Assembly (NCBI GenBank): GCA_963971575.1
Contig: OZ020612.1
Coordinates: 69,499,869 to 69,563,868, forward strand
Length of the DNA: 64,000 nucleotides
Origin: Liopterus haemorrhoidalis
Taxonomy: Eukaryota; Arthropoda; Insecta; Coleoptera; Dytiscidae
Direction: 5' to 3'
The notes under the pieces were generated by a model that had not been told where the DNA came from, ran no database searches, and saw nothing but the letters and a program-made list of their open reading frames with translations. The position numbers and the translations under genes are program-made. Positions 1 to 11,900 of this stretch are shown in pieces. Each line of letters opens with the position of its first letter. Positions within the stretch are counted from its first letter, which is position 1.

Positions 1-1140
1 CTGCACAAATTTTGATGTTTAGACACTCAAAGCAACGCTCGACCTGTCACCTTTCCAACGAGCGCTTAGTGGTGTTGCTGCGATCTGTGTTTTCTGAGTT
101 ATTTGCTATTGGCGCCGTTTATCGGAAAAAACGCCTATAAGTGAATTGCGTTTATCTACTGTGCTAAAAGGTATTTTGCGCATTTGGTATAGAAATCACC
201 ATATACAGATTTTTATAGTTGTAAATTTCGAATTCAAAATGTTAACGATATGCCCTAAAAGTCTACTTTTTAATAGAAACACATTTATTTACTTCCTGTT
301 GACTTATTTAAATTGTTGTTTACCATTATAAATATCAATTTAAAATTTTCTCGTAACGGATACTCCTAGTGACATAATTTAAAACATCAACCATAATAAT
401 TTCTATCAAAATTCCTATAATTAACAAATCTTCAATGCCGATGACTTAGTAAATGTTTAGTTTATGTAAAATTACATATAATCAGATCAGTTTCCAAGGT
501 GTCTCACCTACTCAAGGAACTGAATAAAATAAAGATATTTGAAATAGTTTAGCCATGTGGAGTAATGCCCTTGAAGAGTTCATATACGCAGATGCGCCAC
601 TCCTTGGAATTACCTTCTGTATTTCACCACACCCTGTATAAATCTCGATAAAAATACTGTAAATGAGTCATTTCGCCAATCTTGTGGTCTGATATTTTAA
701 TGGGTTAAAAAACGTAAAGATTTGCAAGTAAGTACAAGTTCTTAAGAACCATGACTGGGAATTTCTATATTAGTGTTGCTTCACCAGGTTTGAATTTGAA
801 TATCGTTTAAGTTTAATATCAGTCTTAAGAGGTGTAGAAGTGAATGCTCTTTTCATTCAAGAGGAATCACTTTACATATTATATGTGTAAATAGAACTAA
901 GTTGAGTGTAAATATGCTTATCCACTTACTGCTTTGTTCTGACATTTGTCTTTTGCATTGAACTTTTGCAAAGCAAATTTTAAAATTAACTGCCCACTCA
1001 GTATTATTTACCTGTGGATCATTATACTAAAAAGTGTTTATTTTTTTTTATTTAAATAATTATTTGGTTGCCTCAGCTATTAGGGCTATTAGCCACCAGG
1101 TTAAATAATGGTTTACATGGGCAATGTGTTTATATACATA
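1..1140. other. no gene seen (probable intron or intergenic)
   Basis: AT-rich sequence without a convincing coding frame. If gene 1 extends upstream, as its first visible exon's acceptor implies, this may be intron. A short cacaccctgtata string near 640 resembles the end of a common insect repeat (a match to tatacagggtg on the other strand), but no full element could be outlined. Confidence 0.4.
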
Positions 1141-2095
1141 CACTACCGACAGAAAGTTTGAGGCAGGTACTGAATTTTTAGAAATAGCTAAATAAATAAA
1201 CCTTTTCAAGTCAAATTTGTACTTTAATTATTATGGTTACATGAATTTTTTATCAACAATTTCAAATTAAAAATACATTTTGCTTAAATTTTTGCTTCAT
1301 CAAAATAACCTCCTCGATTCTTTATTACGGCTGCACAGATCTTCGGCATACGATTAATTAATCTACGCAGTGTTTCGGGTTGTATTGCGTTCCATTTTAC
1401 TTGCAATATGTCCCAAAGGTTTTCTATAGAAGACGGCTGCTGTTTTCGTACGTTTCTGTCAAGGTCTTCCCATAGTAACTCGATCGGGTTAAGATCTGGT
1501 GACTGTGGTGGCCATTCCATTATTTTTAGAACTTGAAGACTTTCAAGTTCTTTTAAATAGTTTTTACAGATTTTGCTGGTATGTTTTGGATCATTATCAT
1601 GCATAAAAACATACTGATTAGAAAATAATCTCTCACCAGATGGTAGTACTTGATGCTCTAAAATGTCTTTATAAATTTCTTTTGTCATTATTCCCTCGAT
1701 TCTATGTAAAATTCCAACATTTTCTCCACCAAAACATCCCCAAACAGTGACAGATCCACCCCCATGTTTAACTGTTGGTACCAAACATTCTTCAGAATAC
1801 CTTTCTCCCGCATATCTTCGAACGAAAACACGGCGTTTTGAACCGAAAAGTTCAAATTTTGACTCATCTGTCCAAAGGACGTTCTTCCATTGTTCGATTG
1901 ACCAATTTTTATGTTTTCTAGCGCAGTTTAATAATTTTTGTCTTATTAACTGGACTTAATAAGGGTTTACGAGCGGCTACACGCCCATGCAAGCCGAATT
2001 TTTTCAGTCGATCTTTAACAGTGGAAGTGCTAATCTTAACATTATTGAACTGATTGTACACAGATCTGATATTTTTCGGCGGGTTTTTTTTTAAA
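1141..2095 (-). pseudogene. Tc1-like transposon, transposase with one frameshift, N-terminus lost
   Basis: The minus strand encodes most of a Tc1-family DD34E transposase, a nuclear enzyme that cuts and pastes its own element at TA sites. From about 2095 the reading has a helix-turn-helix tail (VAARKPLLSP), then one frameshift near 1925. It continues without a break to the stop at 1284. The three acidic motifs are visible: WTDESKF, HDNDPKHTSK and SPDLNPIELLWEDL. The 3' terminal repeat begins at 1141 (cactaccgacagaaagtttg) next to a TA. The other terminus and about the first 20-40 residues are gone, replaced by an unrelated dispersed repeat. The enzyme is therefore inactive but only lightly decayed, which suggests a fairly recent copy. 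Confidence 0.88.
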
Positions 2096-2290
2096 TGAGA
2101 TTTTCGCCAAAAATGTGTCAAAAAACTTTTGTCTCCAACCCTATCTCCCAGAGGGGTTGTAAAATCTGAAAAAAATCTCCATAATGAACATTGGTGGGAA
2201 CTGGAATAGTTCAACAGGAATTTTTGATCAGAATAGTTTTTCGAAAAATGGCGATTTTTTTTTGTGTCGTCGATAAAAAAAAAAGCCTCT
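2096..2290 (+). repeat. dispersed repeat family B, copy 1
   Basis: An AT-rich block whose landmarks are caaaaaacttttgtc, ctgaaaaaaatctccataat and aggaatttttgatcaga. The same order of landmarks occurs at 14236-14420, 29820-30010, 42815-43260 and, inverted, 49440-49960. It abuts the broken 5' end of the Tc1 transposase. Class unknown; it has no coding content. Confidence 0.6.
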
Positions 2291-2299
2291 ATAATACCC

Positions 2300-3488
2300 A
2301 TATTAATATTGCTTATACAATATATTGTTTCAAGCATTCACTCTTCGTGGATATTAAATGTAATTGGTATATCAATTTTAGGTTCTGAATAGCTCAAAAA
2401 AACCTACTCAGCTTATTCACTTAGCCACTGACTTCAAAAAGGGCTTCGCCAAAATCACCGCTAGAATCTGTATTACGCATATTTATCCGCGGATAATAAA
2501 TTTTTTGGCGGCCAGCATTAATCCCGTAAGTAGTATTCTTGAAGTTAACTTTTCATTAAAACCAACTGAAAATGTTGTTTTGAAAATGAATTATCATTGA
2601 ACAAACAAACACTGATTGCATGTCTTAGTTAAAATATTCATAAATCCTTATTGCGTTATCCCACGATCAAGTTATAATTAAGGTTTCTCGATTAGGTCAT
2701 ACGCTATATTTTGAACTAGACATTCATATTCCTTGACCACGTAATTCAGTCAAATGTCAAAAAAATAAATAACCTTTTTAAAATAAATAACCAGGTGAGA
2801 ATGGTGTGACACAAACGGGAGTGCCAACTGATGAATGAACTTCATCAATACCAAAAACCCAATAAGGAAACGGTGACGTCATTACATACCCAACTACATA
2901 CGTCAAATGTAAAAGGATCAGGAATTAATCTGATATATTACGCGACAATATTTACTTGTCTTCTTAATGTTTTGCTGTTCACAGAATATATGAGCTCATT
3001 GCTTGACTATGGAAATACAGAAGTATTAATTTGTTTTCACTTTCACTTAAATATTATCTGCATATTTCAAGTGTATCAAAATTCGATATTGAGTTTTAAT
3101 TATTTATTTATTTATTTTATTTATTTTTATATTGGCATATCGGAGCACAAACAGGACTAACCCAAAAAAGCCCACTTGTTACAAAAATAAATAGATTAAT
3201 TAAGATGAAAATACAGTTCTACAAATTAAATATAAATAAAATTAATAAAGTAATGCACACTATCTACGTACACTGGTTCTATATTAATATGACATATTTA
3301 CATGATGTCTTGAATTTGCCCAAATTTTTGCTAAATATATCCACTTCTGAAAATTTTGTATTATATAATGACATAATTCTGATGTGAGGTGAATTAGCTT
3401 AAGAATTGGTATGTGTCGCGGAGCAATAATTGAGCTGAGAGAGTCGGGTGTTGTAAGATGGTGTAAAAAGTAATTTAAAGTGCTGAAT
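2300..3488. other. no gene seen
   Basis: Low-complexity AT-rich DNA with TTTA/ATTT runs near 3100-3130. A 109-codon open frame at 2831-3160 has no recognisable domain and a composition typical of chance frames in AT-rich DNA. I see nothing that supports it as a gene. Confidence 0.4.
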
Positions 3489-3726
3489 ATACAGGGTGTT
3501 TGTTTGAAACGGGGCACCCCGAAAATATCCTTTATTTGTAAAGATACAAAAAATCTTCAGAACAAAAGTTAAACTAGACAAAAAGGCCCATCTAAAGGTT
3601 ACTATAAGAATTCTGAGGCACTTCCGGTTTCACCGGAAATTATGTCAACTTTTGATCTAGCATAGGGAATCGATAATTTTATATTTTTTTCCTAAAAGTA
3701 CATTAAATTAGCTTTACAATGACACC
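3489..3726 (+). repeat. 240-bp dispersed repeat, copy 1 of 2
   Basis: Begins at a TA with tacagggtgtttgtttgaaa and ends at caatgacacc. A nearly identical copy in the same orientation is at 11979-12215, with a handful of differences. The flanks on both sides are unrelated, so this is a transposed unit and not a segmental duplication. A tacagggtg terminus is common in insect repeats, but the class cannot be told from sequence alone. Confidence 0.75.
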
Positions 3727-3783
3727 TTATAGTTGAATACAATATTACTCTTGCTGCGAGAAAAAGGTAATACTTGACATTTA

Positions 3784-4275
3784 TTAAAGTTTATTAAGGT
3801 CGCAGTAGGCACAAAATTTGTCAAGATCGGACTGCATGAGAGTTGCATCCGAGATACTTGAAATACGGAAATAAATTTTCATGTCATCTGCAAACATGAG
3901 ACATTTAGTATGTTGAAAAATATTACCAACATCATTAATAAAGAGTAAGGAAAGAAGAGGTCCCAGGTGAGAGCCCTGTGGGACTCCCGATGTAACGTTG
4001 ACGAAATTAGATGTGAATCTCTTAAATTTAACTGCTTGGGACCTGTTGCTAATATACGAGACCAGCCACTGAAAAAGATTACCGTGGATTCCAAGTGAAA
4101 ATAATTTATTAATAAGGTGGTTATGGTTAATTTTATCGAAAGCCTTGCTAAAATCGGTGTAGACTGCGTCTAATTGAGTTTTTTCTTCGAGATGACGTAA
4201 TATGTAATTAGTGTAAGACACCAAATTCGAATCTACTGATCTTCCACGGTAAATAGTTGTACGACTTCGTTTCAA
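3784..4275 (-). pseudogene. non-LTR retrotransposon reverse-transcriptase fragment
   Basis: A 163-codon open frame covers the palm of a LINE-type reverse transcriptase, which copies element RNA into DNA at a nicked target. It shows DFSKAFDKINH (motif A), SGVPQGSHLGPLL (motif B) and the catalytic box MFADDMK (motif C). The endonuclease, the 5' part of the RT and the C-terminal thumb are absent, so it is an internal fragment cut at both ends. The sequence resembles CR1/Jockey-type elements in a general way; a clade call needs a search. It is not the family at 5600-6794 and 15222-16312, because the motif contexts differ. Confidence 0.85.
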
Positions 4276-4368
4276 ATATTAGATATTTTTACTCGGGAAA
4301 GGAGGGTCTCTTTATTGCGGTAGTTTTTCCAACTTATTCCTGTAGAGTATCTACTTGCTTATTATTAT

Positions 4369-4500
4369 ATGTCTACAATTTCGTCTTCATCGTTATCGCT
4401 ATTCATTTCTCCATCAGACTCTTCTATCAATTTTAGTATCTCTTCATCTGTTAGATTTTCGAAATCTATAATTTTCTTCCTTCGTTTTGAAACAGACCCC
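4369..4500 (-). pseudogene. possible piggyBac-like transposase N-terminal remnant
   Basis: The minus-strand frame reads a basic stretch (SKRRKKIIDFENL), then LTDEEILKLIEESDGEM, then an acidic Asp/Glu run and a stop. An acidic EEI..LLEESD-like leader is typical of piggyBac-family and domesticated piggyBac proteins. No catalytic core follows. This is a motif-level guess only; the piece could also be an exon of an unrelated acidic protein. Confidence 0.35.
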
Positions 4501-5600
4501 TGCTTAGAAGTTTTTAAACCCTTTTTCTAGGGATTTTTTCATTCATGTTCAACATAAGTATAAAAATAGTTTTATTTTCATTAATCTGTAACTTATACGA
4601 AGGCAAAATGAAATTAGCAAATAACATCTGTTTCAATGTAAATTTACAATAAAAAATATATATTAACATGTTGCGTTGAAATATTCTTATGTAATCTTCA
4701 GATTTATTTTACACAAACAAGTGTTTACGTCAAATTATAAAGAGAAACAAGCCCATTATTGATACAAGCTTCAAATATTTCATCTTAAACAATTCATTGT
4801 ACTGTTAGAATATATTATGCAGTTTTTTAGGAAGGAATTACAAAATCCACCTACTTATTTTATAAAAAAACCTATTGAAAACATTTAACCTGATAAAAAT
4901 CTACGATAAAAATTCTTGAGCGCCCACTTTGAGAAATCCGGGAACCAAAATCAATGGATGTCATAACAATTGATACATCTTGAATAGTTTGAATATCCTT
5001 CTTATTCAATCATGATTTATAAATCACTATAATATTGTGCGAGGTGTAACACTGTAACCCCCGCAAAAATGACACATTGTATTTTAAAGATGCTTTGCAA
5101 GGATATATGTGGATGATACAGAGGTAGAAGTCTTCAGAGAAGGAGCATCCGGCATCATAATAGATGATATTTCTGAAATTTACATGTTTAATTCAACTAC
5201 AATAAAACCTACGTTGATTAAACTTAACTTTGTCGGTATTAGAAGTCAAGATACAAGGCTACTACGTTCAGTGTTAGTAAAAAGAATTGAAATTTTAATG
5301 AAGTGGCGTTGTTCTTTGTATTGAATTGATGAAATTACGAGCCAAGTGCATGTATACACACGGGAAGGATTTCCAACAGAAATAGTTTATAGCATCAACT
5401 CCTGAGGTCGCATAACTTTAAGAAGATGAGAATATATGTCCGATTTCGGCAGAAAAATTATATCGAAAGCTAAACCTCCACCGCCACGAGTGGAAGTCAT
5501 GCATAAACACTTATAATGCATAAGGTCTTAGCTCGCCGCCTAACACAGAAAATAATAATAAATTTATTTAAATTTAAGGTACAAAAAAATATACATAATT
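4501..5600. other. no recognised gene; one unassigned short frame
   Basis: Mostly AT-rich filler. A 71-codon plus-strand frame at 5109-5324 is less AT-biased in composition than its surroundings and has an acidic start (DDTEVEVFREGASG), but I recognise no family and see no supporting splice pattern. Left unassigned. Confidence 0.3.
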
Positions 5601-6794
5601 TACGTCACTATTAAATACCTATCTTCAAAGGTCATAAAATCTGTCAAATATCCCTTAATTCCTATTTTAACCAAGGTGTTTAATGACTGTAGACAGAATA
5701 ATTGCTTTCCTGGCGTATTAAAACGGGCCAAAGTTTTGCCAATATTCAAGAAAGGAGATTTAAATAACCTTAACAACTACAGACCCATATCCATTCTTCC
5801 GATATTTTCCAAGATATTAGAAAAAATTCTTCACAAGCAGATAATGCAGCAATTCACTAAATATAACTTATTTTCCAATAGTCAATTTGGTTTCAGAAAC
5901 AACCTAAACACGACTCACGCACTCCTAGATTATATTGCTTATGCCACGGAAGCACTTGAATCTGGCGAGTACTGTCTCAGCACTTTTCTGGACTTAAGCA
6001 AAGCTTTTGATTGTATTTCACACAGCATTTTACTTAATAAACTCCCCTTTTATGGTTTTGACGACAATAGCTGTTCTATGCTTAAGTCTTTTTTATCCAA
6101 TCGACAACAATTCACCAAATTGACGGCCACAAATCTGAACCTCTTCCTCTTCTTCTCGGTGTCCCCCAAGGTTCAGTTCTCGGCCCACTACTATTTTTAA
6201 TTTATATCAATGACCTCCCTTTTCATGGAGTCCAAAACAATCCTTTACGCTGATGATACAACTCTGTTAACTGCAAATTCAGACTTAAACTTACTTCTAT
6301 CTGAAAATGAACCCCTTATCAACAATGCCAACTTATGGTTTACTAGCAATAAATTATGCTTGAACGCAAGCAAATCCCAGAACTTTCTTGTAACAACTAG
6401 ACCACATGACTACGACAATCCCGCACATGTAACATTCCTTGGCATTCATGTTGATCCCCATCTTCGCTGGGACCAACATACGGAATTTCTTAGTCGTAAA
6501 CTAAGATCTTCTACTTATTTAATTAGAAACTTAAAACGAGAAGTTAATACTGATGTGGTTCTAAAAGCCTATTTCTCTCTTTTTCATTCCCAACTAAGCT
6601 ATGGCTTATTAATCTGGGGACATTCACCAGCTGCCAAGAGAATCTTCGCCCTACAACGTAAAGTTGTGAGAATAATGGCCTCTGCTCCTTTCCAAGCTGA
6701 CTGCCGGGATCTTTTTGTGAAATTCCATATAATGAGAGTGAAATATTGTGCCTTACGCCTTTCAAAAAAGAGCCCGTATGTAGATACAAAATAA
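5600..6794 (+). pseudogene. LINE reverse transcriptase, 5' truncated and frameshifted
   Basis: Two frames (about 5650-6200 and 6210-6794) together encode a non-LTR reverse transcriptase. The order is FKKGDLNNLNNYRPISIL, DLSKAFDCISH (motif A), a broken GVPQGS region around 6160-6190, and [10 protein letters not shown] (motif C). A thumb region with LSYGLLIWGHSPAAKRIF follows. The frame breaks between about 6130 and 6200, which disrupts motif B, and the endonuclease domain is missing. It belongs to the same family as the minus-strand copy at 15222-16312. Dead copy; CR1/Jockey-like group is likely but not proven. Confidence 0.88.
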
Positions 6795-7814
6795 TTTATC
6801 ACCTATTGGATCACCAGTGAATTGTTCACACCATTATTCAATTCTGAGAATTCTAGGAACCCAGGACTTTACAAAAACTACGCTATTTTTAAATTAAGGA
6901 TAAATGCGTTCTAAGTCAGTTTGATTTAGAACAAAATTCTGTAAACGTGTAAAATATTAAGTGATAATTAACTATAAAAATGAATAATTGAATTATTTTC
7001 TTCTTAAGATGGCAATACATCTATAATTAACAGTGCTTCTCCAAGTACTTATGTCTCTATAACTGTTAACATACACGCATAATATGATTATAATGAGTGT
7101 TCCCTAGGTTTGAAAATAGCAATTACTAACGCCCGTTGACTCACTGTACCATTAGCATTGATTATCTACTCTACAGCATAAGTAGGTTGTAAATTTTAAC
7201 ATGTCTTGAAGTGCATTTCAATTATGTAAGGTGTGCCATTTTTGGGCCCGGCATCTAAAAAAACTGATGCGAATTTTCTACAAGGTCGTTCTGAATTAGA
7301 GGTCGATGATGATTTATTTTAACCACAAACTAATTTCAGTCTGAGGTTTTTTATAGATGTAAAAAAATTAGATTAGAAACAAAGACATATTTTATACATG
7401 ATACATTGCATGTATAATTTATTTTTTATACGAAAATCATTTTATCAATAGTGTTTGCTTAGAAAGTTTTAAGAGTTACTACGTAATGTTTGCTTTACAA
7501 ATTCACTGTAAGAAAAGAATCGAATTTTATAACAATTGGCAGTTTGCTGATTTTGAAATGAAAGTGCATAAAACCGATTGTCCTACACTGCCCCAAGAAA
7601 TAAACGCACCACATATTAATATTATAAAATCTCGATTATTTTAATTTATTTGTTTTGTAATATGCTATTTTACTTGCATTGTTTTGTTTTATTATGTTTG
7701 TTTTTACTGACAGATAAGAAATTTGTTGCATAGTAAATTGATTTGTTATTTTAGTTGCAGTTCTGATTTAGTGCGTGAATTGTGAGATCAGAATTTTTAA
7801 CTTTTTCTTTTTTA
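6795..7814. other. no gene seen
   Basis: AT-rich sequence following the LINE. No coding frame, tRNA or clear repeat end could be recognised. Confidence 0.4.
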
Positions 7815-7875
7815 GGGTTTTGTAGGTATGACCAAAAAATCCTTATACCATAATTTTGTCGTCTGTCTGTCTGTA

Positions 7876-7910
<35 letters not shown>

Positions 7911-8150
7911 TCGGTGTAAATTGTAGCCAAACGGCTAAACCTAGAAAGTTTAAATTTGGCATGCTTATACAACTTTTTGATCCGTACATAGGAAAAATAA
8001 AATAATAAAACATCTAAAAAACATATCTCCCTAAAAATATAAACAAATATGTGCTCATCGAAAAAATTAATATTTTTTTAAAATTCTGAGTAGGTACTAG
8101 TAGTACTATTCAAATGAAAGCCCTTAGTACGTAGATTAATCCTAGCGCAC
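7815..8150 (+). repeat. dispersed repeat family A with (GTCT)n core, copy 1
   Basis: Starts with gggttttgtaggtatgacca, contains a GTCTGTCTGTCTG microsatellite at about 7858-7912, then ttgtagccaaacggctaaac and gcccttagtacgtagatta. The same order recurs at 29530-29830, where it runs straight into family B. Families A and B are therefore probably two halves of one longer element. No protein-coding capacity. Confidence 0.65.
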
Positions 8151-8199
8151 TAAGGAAAATGGCGCTGACGAGCTTGACTAAGGGGCGGCGCCACATTGC

Positions 8200-8385
8200 G
8201 AAGGTGAGGACCTTTTTTTTGCTCATCACTTGGATTTTGGGAGGTGAAGACCTTTTTTTTTGCTCATTACTTGGATTTTGGGAGGTGAAGACCTTTTTTT
8301 TGCTCATTACTTGGATTTTAGGAAGTGAAGACCTTTTTTTTGCTCATCAATGATTTTGGGAGGTGAGAACCTTATTTTTGCAAGG
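8200..8385 (+). repeat. minisatellite, about 43-bp unit, four copies
   Basis: Four head-to-tail units contain gctcattacttggattttg followed by ggaggtgaagacc and a T run. Units differ by T-tract length and a few substitutions; the last is shortened. It lies about 450 bp upstream of the exon at 8829. Confidence 0.85.
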
Positions 8386-8828
8386 GCGCCAAAACACGGT
8401 TTTGCCCCTAGCGCAAGTTTTCCTTACTGCGGCTCTGAAAACTACTATTGGTACATTAATTTATGCATCAAGGGCTTTTATTTGACAACCCAAACAAAAA
8501 ATTGAATATATACATATATATTTTTTTCTAAAAGTTTTCAAATAAACATCCGGTAAAGTTCCATAGTGTTACATATTGTTTATTATTTAAAATGTAATTT
8601 AAAATGTAAACATATTTAAATGTGTCAATAATGAAAACAAGTAGTCACGCTAGTAAGCAGTTTTCCACCTTTTCACTACAATTTTCATGATATTATAAAA
8701 AGCAATTGATAGACATAATTGCCCAATTAAATATAAACTATATTATTTGCAAGTATAAATGTAATGAATGTATACATATTTAGCATACAATATCCATTGA
8801 AATGTTACTAATTACTGAACCGTTTCAG

Positions 8829-8937
8829 GAAACACGAGTCTGTGAGAGAGTGGACGAAGTGGATTGTTCCAAATCAGAGAAATTCTATCATCTCAATTTG
8901 GAGCTATATGGTAACACAGCACCGCCCATTGTTGAAG
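8829..8937 (+). CDS. Gene 1, first visible exon (end of ChtBD2)
   Basis: Acceptor gaaccgtttcag precedes 8829 and donor GAAG|gtaagag follows 8937. The frame enters in phase 0 and leaves in phase 1. It encodes ETRVCERVDEVDCSKSEKF and the conserved-looking YHLNLELY tail after the sixth cysteine. The exon is less AT-rich than its flanks. The matching upstream half of the domain was not found in 1-8828. Confidence 0.85.
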
Positions 8938-11900
8938 GTAAGAGTTTGGGATTTTTCATATTTTTAAACACTTTGGACATGTAGATAATTACTGTTGATG
9001 TTATATTGATGTATAGCAATTAATGATATGCATTAGTAGTCGTCATGTTGTCGACCTACTAGTTCTCTTAAATTAGGTGCATCCGTGCTGAGAAATTTAT
9101 CTCTAAAGTGGGGAGAGTCTTTTCTCAACGGGATAAATTCCATTCGGTACCTCCCTGGCTTTAACACTGTGCATCAATGCTCAAAAAAGCGTCTTTTAGT
9201 TCCTGCCTTGACCGTGCAATGATATTTATTTATTTATTTAATTCATCTGTACCCAAAATTGGACAGGAACATAACATAATTAACAATATTAAGGGTGCGC
9301 ACAACCGTACAGTTTCTTATACAAGACTAACAACGTGAAATAAAATTAGTAACAATTTATATATCAAAATTTTCAGCGAAATTTTATCTATCTAATAGGA
9401 TATTTTTAATTGTAAAAAGAACTGTCATGTAATTGTAAATAAACAAATTGCGTTATAGACGCCATCTTGCAAACCATTCGACGCATATTTGTGTACCATG
9501 CGGCAAATTGTAGCTAAAGCTCCATTCTACAAATATGTTTGGGGATAATTTGTTCTATTATGAAAATTACTTATAGTTACTGTACTTGGTAATCTACTTT
9601 TGCCGCCACCTCGAATATGCCGCAGTTCTTAATATAGGTGCTGCGGATAAAAATGATTTATTTTATGTAAAGAATACTTGTACCAAGTGGCATTTCATTA
9701 TCATCAAGTATAATATTTTTCGACGACGGCTCTAACCTATAAACAATCATGTCGAAAATTTTTTTGACGTATTATTTGAACATTTCTACACAAAACTATA
9801 TAAATATAAAAATTATTTGAAAACCAAAAATATATTTAAAAAATTACAGAACATTGTTGTGTGATACCTATTATTAAGTTATTGAGCAATAACATTTTTA
9901 CAATAATTTTTTCTACAATCAAAAATATCCTATTAGATAGATAAAAATTCTGTGCAAAATTTGATGTATAGATTGTCACTAATTTTATTTCAGTTTGTTA
10001 GTTTTGTATAAGAAACTAATAATCTCTGGGGGTTGTACGTAGCGTTAAGACTTAAAAATTAAAAACTATAAAACATAAGAAAATACAATACACAAGAATG
10101 AGAAATTACTAGAACAGTTCAATTATTGTATTCTGCTCATAATATGAATACGTCCTGTTCAATGGGAATTTAAGGAATATATTGGTATGTACCTGGGGCA
10201 GATAAAAAAGTGAGGAATGCCTTGTACGGAAAGATGGAATATATATGGAAATTAAATTGTTGAAATGAAAGTGGATCGTCAATTATATTTGAGATAATTT
10301 TTTTCAGATAATTTGTGGAGCTTAACTCATGGCGCTCACTGAAAGATTTTGTGGAAAAAATAGTAAGAAGGGTACTATATGAAAGATCGAAAGGGGGTAG
10401 AACCCCATAATTTTAAAATAGATGATATCCATATCATTTGCTTACCTCAAAATTTGAACTATGAAAATGACTAAAACAACTAATTTACAAATCATTACTA
10501 CATTACCCATTAAATTACAAATACCATCAATAATAATTAAATATATCATCTCAAGTGGTCTGGAGATCCATTCTCGATCTTCTCCGATTTGGCTTAAATT
10601 TTAACTGGTTGTAGATCAGTGTTAGAAATGAACTTATACAAATGTTGATTTTTAGGTCGATATGTTAAATGTCCAGAGAGATATGGCCTTCTGTTTGAAG
10701 TCTGTCTCGTAACGCCAAAGCAGCTGTTGTTTTGCAAATGAGTATTCAAGGTTATGTTTTTGCTGTGAATCAGAAAAAGGAATGCTGAACTTCCAAAAAA
10801 TATTTACTTCTGCAGAATAAGGGATGCAAGTGGACATAAAAACATAATCTGCAAATTTAAGCCTTACCTTAGGTTTCATTATTTTCAAAATGAACAAGTT
10901 TGGAAGCTTGCTGTTTGGTGTACTTTTATATTATTTATTTTACATCGGCCTTTATTTCTGCAACGAGGCTAATCGCCGATGCCAGGGGGTGAGCTCTTAC
11001 ACCTGGATGAAGGGTGAATGATTGTGAAAATGAGAGTAATGTAAACATATTATTCTCGCCCGAATAATATCACCAACGAAGCAGGCTCGAACCACAGACC
11101 GGACAATCGTACTGGGTTTCCACCAGTACAAACCGCACGACTAAGTGCGCTCGACCACCACGTTGGCGTTTGGTGTACTTATTAAAAATATATAAACGAG
11201 ACGAAATAATGCGCTTACTCCTAATTCGATTTGTTTAAGTTGTTGATTCCCAAACTGGCACCAGTAAGCTAATGAAGTCCGATCGTTTATATTTTATTAG
11301 GATTTATACCCTGTTTTCCATATCTTAGTAGTTTGAATACTGCGTTTTTGATTGGTACTGAACAAAATCGAATCTGAGATGACGATTTCTTGATATTTGC
11401 GGCTGAACTTAGGACAATATTGATAATTTCATGTTCGACAACATTTATGTTGTACATTCAATTGAGTTATCAAGCTGATAATGTAGCAATACACTAACAC
11501 ATATATCTTTAATAAGGCAAACAGTAGGCTTGTCTGCTTCTTCGTTTTGAAAATAATGGACCCCAAATTTAGGCTTAAGTTTGCAAATTAAGATTTTCTT
11601 GTAGATTAAGAATTTCATCCGTTATTCTGCAAAGAGCAATATATTTGATGTTGAGTATGTTTTTTTCTGATTCACAGCAAAAGATAAATTTGTATACCCA
11701 TTTTCAGATCAACAGCTACTCTGGTTGTCGAGCAACAGACTGTCAAACTTATATTCTGCGACCGTTCAACTGTGTTGCGAGACATACCCTCCAACAGAAT
11801 GCTATCAGATCAATTCTATAAAAATTTACTGTATAGTAAGGTTACTACAAGATAAAATGTTATAAAAAGTATAATGACTTTCATTCATGATAGTAACTGA

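Noticed and set aside
7858..7912. Regular GTCTGTCT repeats that might suggest a CRISPR array or a telomere-like array
   Set aside because: They are a plain microsatellite within dispersed repeat A, without spacers; CRISPR is not expected in an insect nuclear genome.
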